Source of the DNA: Lichenostomus cassidix
Lineage: Eukaryota > Chordata > Aves > Passeriformes > Meliphagidae
DNA: 64,000 nucleotides
Direction: 5' to 3'
Assembly: GCA_008360975.2 (NCBI GenBank)
Contig: CM039196.1
Coordinates: 2,170,001-2,234,000, forward strand
The first letter of the stretch is position 1. The number at the start of each line of letters is the position of its first letter. Shown piece by piece: positions 52,201-64,000 of the stretch. A program made the translations under genes and the position numbers. The notes under the pieces are model-generated. The model was not told the DNA's origin. It saw nothing but the letters and a program-made list of their open reading frames with translations, and searched no databases.

Positions 52201-54523
52201 ATTTTCTTAAGACTTACATAGAGCCATGATAAAAGTAGCCAAGAAATGGTGTATTGTCAAGAGAAGACTGTACACAAAGGAAGGGAAACCACTCAGGCAT
52301 ATACTCCATTGACTGGGAAGAGCACAGCTGATCGAAAGGGGGGTTTACATCCCCACCAAACACTCCAGTGAAACATGATTCACTGAATAACTGCTGCAAG
52401 TCTGGTGTACACTCCTGAAAGGGAAAAGAATGGTCACCTTTTAGCAAGGTAATTGTAATACTAATGGCACTATAAATGGAAACTTGCAGGTAAATCAAAC
52501 AACTTTGTGGAGAGATTATATTTACTTTTAGAAATACTGGAATATCCAACCACGCCCTCTGGCCCACCTGGTCTGAAGCATTTAGTACCTCTCTCTCTCT
52601 CCCCACAGACAACAGGGCCTAGAAACTTTGAAAACATTTAATCAAAGTTTAATAAGAAATAAATACCAGATCACAGCAACACCGAACATCACAAGCGCCA
52701 GCTGTTAAGTTACAAGGACAAGAGCCCAAGGGTTTAAATGCCTGGTTTGGAATGATAGTTGCATTTTCTGTAAAAGAAATAGGAGAAGAGAAAATCAGAT
52801 CCAGTGGACTGAAATCCAAATAAAAAGACCAAGCACACTGCAGTTTATTCTGTGTAGAAACCTTTTTTAAAATTCCATTCATGATTATTTAGTATGTCTC
52901 TGCTGCCCAAGTCCCATTTTTTCCATACAGAGAGGAAAAGAACAGACCAAATGCCATTTCTTCTTTAGCCCTTACCTGACACATTTCCTGAAAAGGAAGA
53001 GTTGGCAAATATTTCAGCTTGAATCAGGAGCTGTGCCAGCATCACTGAATCACGGCAAGCTAAAACCTGCAGTGTTTCCACCATGCACAGAGGTGAGGGG
53101 CAGCACTCGGTGGCGTTGGGCAAACACAGCTCCAGAGTTCTGGTCAGGCTTACAGTCACCTTGGAAGTGTCCTGGAAAAACACAAAATAAAGTTTGACAG
53201 CTCTGAAGGCTTGTATTAAATTGCTCTTGACTATACTATTCATCAGCTTCTCAGAGAGAAATTGGAATGAAGTGGAATAACAGAAGAATCAGTATTTTAC
53301 ATACCATACCAGGTGTTACATCCAAATTCCAATCTCCAGCTCTTTTACTTCCACTGCAATTTGCAAGCTGCAATTTTCCTGTAAAAAAATTAAAATTTTA
53401 AAGGTATTCCACTGTCATTTACAAAAGACTGGAAAATAAGAAGCACATTGAAACTCCTCTTGTGCCTTCAGGTACACCCTCAGGCCCAGCTGACAAGGAG
53501 CCAACTGAAGTCCTCTGAAATTCCTCTTTCAGTAACTATTAAAGCACTAAATTACATGCATAACCATTTCTCTAGCAATTTTTGTGTCAAAGAATATTAA
53601 CAATTTAAATGTATTTACTTACATGGGGGAGGGAGTTGAAGTATTCTTACCTGTCTCTTCATCTCTAGGACTTAAAATGATAGAAAAATTAACTCCTGAA
53701 GAATTGCCAAGAAAAAATGAATTTACTCTGGGCCCTGACATATGAATAAATGAAGGCTGAAAGACTAAAAAAAAGAGAAAGAAATAAGTTGGGTTAGACT
53801 CTTACACTCTTACGACTTTAAATTGTCATAAATAGAAGGAAATTATCATGTAATGCCTTGTACAGGGTTGTATTTACATTCTTGCCAATTCCTTGAGGAG
53901 GGGGTGTAGCTTTATATCCCACAATTTACATTTGTGAAGATGCCCAGTACACAGGGAGTAAAATAACATTATAGCACAGCCCACGCAGATACTACACAGC
54001 TCAGGCAACACCATATTTAGCAGTCCTTGCCGATTTCAGCCTAGACTTTTAATCTCTTGGGGCCATGAATTGGGCCAAGGATGCCCTGCTGCCTACAATC
54101 CAGGAAATGCGAGCTCCGGCCTTCAGCATGAGGAGTTTAGGGCAAAGTGGCAAATTTAGGGCTGGGAGTTTCACTGGATTTTTCTTTCTACACTTCGCCA
54201 AGTTTGAAAGGTCCGACATTAGCAGCTCCACCCTCTCCCTCCGAGTCCCCCCTGTGCTGAGCAGCGGCAGAAACTCCCAGGCGAGCCCGTTTGGGGTCGA
54301 GCAGAGACACCCGAGCCCTCGGAACGCTCAGGGTCTCCGCCGCCTCCCCTCACGCCACCCGGGCAGAACCCTCCGGGGCCGACCGCCATCCCCACACCCC
54401 CGCCCGCCCATCGCCCCCCGGAGGCCGCTCCCGCCCTGACCCACCGGTGTCTCCGGGCGGCTGGCCGGGGCAGGGAGCCGCCCGCAGCAGCAGCAGCAGC
54501 GCCCAGAAGCTCACAGCCCCCAT
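46265..54523 (-). CDS. TCTN2: Tectonic-2, ciliary transition-zone protein
   Basis: This is a component of the tectonic/MKS complex at the ciliary transition zone, which gates ciliary membrane content and supports Hedgehog signalling. Eighteen exons give 2,070 nt (689 aa; human about 697): 54445-54523, 53651-53764, 53305-53378, 52976-53171, 52667-52767, 52218-52414, 51865-51988, 51257-51392, 50537-50602, 50009-50137, 49676-49753, 49276-49356, 48851-48962, 48661-48764, 48116-48272, 47336-47461, 47163-47251, 46265-46371. A signal peptide is visible ([20 protein letters not shown]). The cysteine-rich tectonic core follows ([18 protein letters not shown] in human-like form, then [18 protein letters not shown]). 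LAGQC-like and [13 protein letters not shown] segments come later. A single C-terminal membrane segment ([14 protein letters not shown]) sits before the stop. The start is the ATG that heads the signal peptide. Phases agree throughout. Confidence 0.96.
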
Positions 54524-54670
54524 GGCGCTACGGCGGCCAGCCCGCCGCCATCTTGCAGCGCCGCCGCGGCGCCATGGCAACGGGAGGGCGGGAAGCGCGG
54601 CGCCTCAGGGAAGGGCGGGAAGCGTGAGGCGGCGGGGAGCGAGGGTGGCTGTGCGGCAGCTCCGCACAAA
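54230..54670. promoter_or_regulatory. CpG-rich promoter of TCTN2
   Basis: This GC- and CpG-rich block surrounds the TCTN2 start codon at 54523. On the minus strand it holds AAGATGGCGGC at 54544-54554, a good YY1-type site just before the start codon, and the X-box-like motif at 54568-54581. No TATA box was seen on the minus strand. Confidence 0.65.
54568..54581 (-). promoter_or_regulatory. RFX X-box-like motif upstream of TCTN2
   Basis: The plus strand reads GGCGCC-AT-GGCAAC. The right half-site matches the X-box consensus fully, and the left half differs from GTNRCC at the second base. It lies 45-58 bp upstream of the start codon. TCTN2 is a ciliary gene, which fits RFX control; this last step is inference. 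Confidence 0.55.
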
Positions 54671-54708
54671 CTAACAAAGATAACAGCGCTAACAAACAAG
54701 CTCTAAGC

Positions 54709-55180
54709 GTGTTACTGAAATAAATTAAAGTTTAGGGCTCTCAGACCCGCGGGAGGGAGTCAGCATGGCTTGGGAAGAGGGAGGTACGATAATGAACATA
54801 AATCCTGCATATTTTCATGGTCAACCAGGCTATCTGGCTGAATTTGCAAGACACAGAAGAAACTAATAAAACCAACTCCGCAATTGTGCTGAAATCAGAT
54901 CCAAGTAGGTAAAAGGTAACCTGGTAGGAGACCAGTGAGCCAAGAAACCCCCAAATGAGAGAAAACAGCATTTGGACTAATTAGAATGAGAAGGGAGAGA
55001 ATCATTAACCAATAGGCGTTAGAGTATAAATATGAAAAGTATGTAACTTGTAGCAAATAAACACCAATCCCTTTGTTTGCTAGAACGTATAAATAGTTAA
55101 AACAACTGATGTACACTTCACGGAGTGATTCCCATCTAAACACTGAATAAAGTAATGCTGATTTTCTAACCTTACAAAAT
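54709..55180 (+). mobile_element. LTR-like retroelement remnant (possible solo LTR)
   Basis: Read on the plus strand, the block has the layout of a retroviral LTR: a CCAAT box (AACCAATAGG near 55008), a TATA-like GTATAAATATG about 20 bp later, and a late AATAAA (GAATAAAGTAATG near 55147) close to its right end. No internal coding region accompanies it. The ends and a target-site duplication could not be fixed by eye, so the boundaries are approximate. It occupies most of the gap between the TCTN2 promoter and the GTF2H3 3' end. Confidence 0.45.
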
Positions 55181-55391
55181 GGTTAGAGATTTTTATTTCC
55201 TGGTTTTCAGTGACAATTCCAGCCATGTCAGTCCCTCAGCATCTTCCCTGACACCACTTGGACCTGTCCTCCCTCATCCACTGTCAGTCACATCACACCA
55301 TTACCCTCAAACAACAAAACTCCAACAAAATCATGTAATTCACCCTTAAATATCAAAGCAGTATCTGACCACACTGGAAAAAGAAACAGTT

Positions 55392-55397
55392 TTTATT
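55392..55397 (-). terminator. Candidate GTF2H3 polyadenylation signal
   Basis: AATAAA on the minus strand is followed by a GT-rich CAGTGTGGTC. It would give a 3' UTR of about 1.17 kb after the stop at 56565. The stretch 55400-56560 contains no recognised element and is best read as this UTR. Confidence 0.55.
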
Positions 55398-56564
55398 ACA
55401 AAAGTTTTATACAAAGTAAATTATAAATACAGCCTTCACACAAAATGGCTTTTAGCAATGAAAAAAAGCTTGACACGTAAGTTGGCAAGCCTGGAAAAAA
55501 CTGGCACTGCAGCTGTTACAGTGACAAAACCTGATGTGAATATCAAGACATGACAAATTCCTGTATACACCCTGGGAAAGAAAAAATAACTGTGTGGAAA
55601 ACAATTCCTCTATTGTTTTTGGGACAACGGCAGTTATTAGCAACAGGCTAAACCACCAAATTATATAGTTCTCTTTAGAAGGGGAGATTGCTTGTTTGTT
55701 TGTTTAAATGAAACATTCAGAAGCACACAACAGACATTCCAGTCCTGCCGTAAAAGACACCAATCCAAAAGTCTTTGTTCTTGTCAAATATCAGATGGAA
55801 ACCCACATATTAAAAATAAGAAGTGTGCCTGTTATCATATTACAACTATACCTTTTGTTTTCCAGTTTCAAAATAAAACCTTGAAGACTAACCAGCTAGT
55901 CTGCATTTATTGATGTTATTTTAAACAAAGGGAGACCTTTTTATTCACAAATGAAGAGATATCAAATGGAGAAAGAACTACCACAAAGACAGTACAGTCA
56001 CAGGAATATGAATACATGTGAGTGCACATGCAGGGCAATTAGCACCTTTTTTTCCAAGCGGCTCACAAGCCATCTTGAAAATGTTGGCTCATTTATTTTG
56101 AAACTGATGCTGTTTCAGTCCAAAAATTGCTAGCAAATAGTCCCTGAACAACAGAGTGCTATGATTCTGATCCTATACACTAGAAATGGTCATTCTTTAC
56201 ATCAACATATAGAAAGAACCAAAGCTTTCTTGACTTTGAAAATAACTGGGAGGTGTGAAACTGTGCAGTGGCCAGAATACCCTCAACTTCACAGGCCGTG
56301 CCTCTTAACAGCATGTAATTTCTGGTTCCTCTTACAATTAAGAATTAGTATTTACAACAGCACAGATTACATGGTAATACAGTGATTTGTTACTTAACAG
56401 GCTGCATAGAAGACATACATTTTAAATATTTATCCCCTAAGAAACAAGTAACAGCACTGCATACAGTTGTCTTTCATACCCGATGCAAAGTGCCATCAAT
56501 TTCTCAAGTAGGTTCCATTTCATGAAATTACGGGAGGAGGTAATGATGTATTTACATAATGTTG

Positions 56565-60113
<3,549 letters not shown>

Positions 60114-60241
60114 CGCGCCGCCCGGGGAGCAGCAGCTCCGGCGCTCGCAGATGACGCCCCGGCCCGGCGCTCGTCATCCGGCACGCCCCGGCTGTCCCCA
60201 CGCCCCGGCGCGGCGGGCGGAGCGGAGCGGAGAGGAGCGGG

Positions 60242-63200
60242 ATGAGCACGGAGGGTAACGGGGGGCGGCGATGGGCACGGATGGTAACGGGGGCGCGGGG
60301 CAGCCCCGGGAGGGACCGTGCCGGTTCGGGTCTGACGCTCCCCGTTGCCTTTCAGACTTGATCGAGACGTTCAGGGCGCAGCTGAGGGACGACCCCGATG
60401 TCGCCTCGGCCGTGGCCGCCATCCGCGCTCTGCTGGGCTTCCTCAAGCAGGACCGAGGTGGGTGTGGATGTCCCCGCAGCTGCCGGCGGAGCGGGGATCC
60501 CACGGAGCCCCGGGTGTCCCCAGGGCCAGGCCGTGACCACGCGTCTGTGCCTCTCCGCAGGAGAGACCATCCAGGGCCTGCGGAACAGCCTGCGGGACGC
60601 CATCGACACCTTGTCCCGGGTGGACTCCTCGGTGGCCGTGTCCTCCGGCGGGGAGCTCTTCCTGCGCTTCATCAGCCTCACCTCGCTGGAGTACTCGGTA
60701 AGCGCTGCCCCGCTCTGCCCTGCTGCTGCGGGACTCTCCAGCCGCTCAGCGGGCCTCCCGGTCTGTTCCAGGACTACTCCAAGTGCAAAGAAATCATGAT
60801 CGAGCGCGGGGAGATCTTCCTGAGGAAAGTCTCTCTCTCGAGGAATAAAATCGCCAAGCTGTGTCACCCTTTCATCAGAGATGGTGCTGTGAGTAGGCCG
60901 GGGCGGGGTCACTCCTGTTGGATTTTGCTGCTTCTTGCAGGGAGGGAAGAACAGGAGGGGAGAGGAGTCTGATGGTGGCTTCTGCACTACGTTGTTCTGC
61001 ACAACAAACCATGACTCTACTAACAAAAGTAAAGGTTTCCCAAGGCTCAGCGAAAGTAATGTGTGAATTTGTTTTGTTCTGGCAGCGAATTCTGACACAT
61101 GCCTACTCCAGGGTGGTCCTCAGGGTGCTGGAAGCAGCAGTGGAGGCCAAGAAGCGATTCAGTGTTTATGTTACTGAATCACAGCCAGATCAAGCAGGGC
61201 AAGTACTCATTAATTTGGTTTTTATCTTGGTTAACAGGGTAGGTCACAGCTACCATCCACCTAGTCCTGCCATAAGAAAATCTGCTAGGCTTGGTTGGAG
61301 CATTTTAAACGGCAAGTAGCACTAATAGCATGTTGTTCTGGACAGGTTTAAAAAAAAACCTAAACAATATTGGTAATCAACTTCCCATATTAAATATTCT
61401 AATTAGCGTTATCTAGATTTTCCTTAAAGGTTTACAGACTTGCAGTCAGTACCAGCCAACCTACTTTTCCCTTGGCAGATGGGAGACAATAGATTTATCA
61501 GTCTCTTTAAGAAGTAGGCTAAAATAATCAGTATTATCCTAATCAAAGCAAAGTAAAATATACAGCTAACAATGTCATTTGAAGATGACAAATAAAGTCA
61601 TTACTTCAGAGCAGATATTGTTGCGTAAGTGAAGGAGCAAACCCTGCACACTGGGTAATACACATCACTAAAACCTCACAACTCCAACAATTCCTTCCAT
61701 TTCTATACAAGAACTAATTTTCTGTTTTACCAGCAGAATGGGGGCAGTCATAGGTTTCAGTCTTTCAGACAATATTTTCCTATCATTGTCTTTAAGGAAA
61801 AGATTTTTGAGGTCTAAACATTTTCTTTAATAGGCAAAAAATGGCAAATGCCCTGAGGAAGCTGAACATTCCTGTGACTGTGATTCTGGATGCTGCTGTT
61901 GGGTAAGTCTGATAATAAATTTTAAATTTTTTATCACAATTTTATTTTGAAAGTAAGACAAAATAAACTGACATGTAACCAGCTTGTTCAGACTCCAGAG
62001 GTTATTACTTGGTTTGTCATAGTCAAACAGGATAAACGAGTTACACCTTTAGGTGCTCAATTAGGAGAATTTGTAGTGTCAGCTACAACACAAGCATTTG
62101 ATTTTGCATGCTAGAATGAAAGAAAGAATCAGACCAAAAACCTTTTACAGATCTGTAAAGAGCTGAGGTGCTACACAAAGAGGCTATTTTTTTCTTAATT
62201 TGCCTAAGTGTTACCATTTTGTGGCTTCTTAAGGTATTTGCTAAATTACCACTGCTTAGTACAAGTCCAAAACATGAGAAAAGAAACAATTATAATAAAC
62301 CTGCACATCAATAAGTTCAAAATGCCCAAGACTGCCTCCAAGACACCTTGAATCTAGGGAAGCTGCTGGCTTGACTGGACAAGTCTACAAGTTCTCCTTA
62401 GCATATTCAATCTATTCAAATTATTCCGTTGATGGTTTTCTTTAGATCTGTGTTTTCAGTTAACAAAACCCACTGGAGGGATGTCAGGAAAGGGGGACTG
62501 GATGAGGAGGATCCTGTGAATTTGGCCAAGGTTATCATGGTGCAGTTTCACTTCTCTGTGCAGGATCCTATCACAAGCATCCATATTCTGTAAATGAGTG
62601 TCATTCCCAGTCAGAGTTCAGCTTCTAACATTTACACAGATGCCAGGGTCAGCTATGGCTGGGGAAGATATAGCTACTTAATATTCCTGCAGGGAAGCAG
62701 ATGAAATCTCACCCCAAGGATGTGTAACACCATGTGGACTTACAAGAGGTAGATCAAACTAGTGCAGAAAATTGAAAGGTGGTTTGAATTACTAATTTCT
62801 GTTCTGTTCAGCAAGTTGTCCTATTACCCAGTAAGCCTTGGAATTTTTCCCCTCCTTTTAACAGCTACATTATGGAGAAGGTGGACCTGGTGCTAGTTGG
62901 TGCTGAAGGTGTAGTTGAAAGTGGAGGCATTATCAACAAGGTAATTGGGAGTTTCTTACATCATTCTGTAAACTGTGGACTTTTAAAGTTTGGTTTCTTT
63001 GAAGTGTTCAAGGCTTTTGAAAAGTCTCTTCCATTTGGATGTTATCCAGCAAATGTCTGTTAATTGTTGGCAATTGGGCAATATTGTCACGCAAGCACCG
63101 AGTCTGCAACGTTGTTTTCCATCTGTCTCCACAGATTGGCAGCAATCAAATTGCTGTGTGTGCCAAAGCCCAGAATAAGCCATTTTATGTGGTAGCAGAA

Positions 63201-63842
63201 AGTTTCAAGTTTGTAAGACTTTTCCCTCTAAATCAACAGGACGTCCCCGACAGGTTTAAGGTAAGAGAAATTCAACTTCCATCTTACCCAGCTAAGGTGC
63301 ACACTGAGGTGTCTGTGAAAAACTGTCTTCTAAGCATCTCTGTTTATCTGGATCTCTGCGCTGTGGCTTATTATGGAGTTGCTCCATGCTACAGTCAGGC
63401 ACCAAACAGCCATAATTTGTCTTGATACTAATACTGTTCCTCAAGCAGTTCCTTTGGGGCACAGGAGCAGCTGAGGGTAAGAAACAGTTAAACCAATAAA
63501 CTCCAGAACTTCAAAGTGTACTTTTTACACAAGATAAAACAGCTGAGACCAAGGTGTCACCAGTCTATGCACTGGACATCCTTCAGTTTTACCAAGACAT
63601 CTGCTTGAGGTTGCAGCACTGCTCTTGCCCAAAAGAGGATTTAACTTGCAGTTGTGTAATAACTAACAGTGTCTGTTTCCTTCCAGTACAAAGCAGACAC
63701 TCTGAAAACAGGTCAGAATCTAACAGAGGAGCACCCCTGGATTGACTACACCTCCCCATCACTGATCACATTGCTGTTTACAGACCTCGGTGTGTTGACT
63801 CCATCAGCTGTCAGTGACGAACTCATTAAACTCTACCTGTAA
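60242..63842 (+). CDS. EIF2B1: Translation initiation factor eIF2B subunit alpha
   Basis: This is a regulatory subunit of the eIF2B decamer, the guanine-nucleotide exchange factor for eIF2; the alpha subunit senses phosphorylated eIF2 in the stress response. Nine exons give 909 nt (302 aa; human 305): 60242-60254, 60356-60457, 60561-60697, 60772-60888, 61086-61198, 61834-61902, 62865-62940, 63135-63260, 63687-63842. Key segments are [71 protein letters not shown] and, at the end, [19 protein letters not shown]. Residues LKTGQNL in the last exon are three shorter than human, which explains the length. Intron 5 has a GC donor. A second ATG-plus-donor unit at 60271-60283 is an alternative first exon in the same phase. 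The 3' UTR continues to the window edge; no polyadenylation signal was seen. Confidence 0.97.
60271..60283 (+). other. EIF2B1: Alternative first coding exon of EIF2B1 (duplicated unit)
   Basis: ATGGGCACGGATG followed by GTAACG repeats the layout of the first unit (ATGAGCACGGAGG, then GTAACG) exactly 29 bp downstream. Spliced to exon 2 it would start MGTDDLIETF instead of MSTEDLIETF. Its start-codon context (G at -3 and G at +4) is better than that of the first ATG. Which unit is used cannot be decided from sequence. Confidence 0.5.
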
Positions 63843-64000
63843 CTCAGAGACTCCCTGCACAGGATGAATCATCTTCAGTGCCTATCAGGGTTGTAAGAAC
63901 TTGGAAGATGATACATGAACATGGCAAGGAAACAACATTATAAGGATTAACATAATTATGGACCACTATTGAAAAAATTCCGAAAGTTATTACAGCTTCT

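Noticed and set aside
55400..56560. Possible extra gene downstream of GTF2H3
   Set aside because: Only short frames occur on either strand. A polyadenylation signal at 55392-55397 makes the stretch a plausible GTF2H3 3' UTR.

Overview
This is a 64-kb piece of vertebrate nuclear DNA, almost certainly from a bird. It has multi-exon genes with compact introns and CpG-rich promoters. Several CR1 LINE tails, the dominant retroelement of bird genomes, are present, along with an LTR-like block and a GC-rich minisatellite. Five protein-coding genes can be read exon by exon. Their order (DNAH10, ATP6V0A2, TCTN2, GTF2H3, EIF2B1) is the order of the human 12q24.31 block, seen here in reverse. For four genes the assembled exons keep one open frame from start to stop. 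DNAH10 runs off the left edge.

Layout: positions 647-29681 (minus strand) hold the first 50 coding exons of axonemal dynein heavy chain 10, from the start codon to AAA4 (8,800 nt, about 2,933 codons). Next is a 0.8-kb intergenic stretch filled by a roughly 36-bp minisatellite. Positions 31407-45306 (minus) hold ATP6V0A2 (20 exons, 850 aa). Positions 46265-54523 (minus) hold TCTN2 (18 exons, 689 aa). Positions 56565-60113 (minus) hold GTF2H3 (13 exons, 308 aa). EIF2B1 (plus, 60242-63842, 9 exons, 302 aa) is divergent from GTF2H3 across a 128-bp gap between start codons.

The genes share no single pathway. DNAH10 (inner-arm dynein) and TCTN2 (ciliary transition zone) are ciliary genes, and each has an RFX X-box-like site just upstream of its start codon. 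ATP6V0A2 (V-ATPase), GTF2H3 (TFIIH) and EIF2B1 (eIF2B) are housekeeping genes with CpG-island promoters.

Most unusual features: a 15-bp tandem array at the start of GTF2H3 intron 1 in which every unit carries a 5' splice site in the same reading phase; a U12-type intron in GTF2H3; a duplicated start-codon-plus-donor unit in EIF2B1; and two GC-AG introns. I found no tRNA, rRNA or CRISPR, and no evidence of a wholly new multi-gene system. Exon borders were set by eye from splice dinucleotides, phase continuity and protein similarity known to me, so a few may be off by one or more bases.
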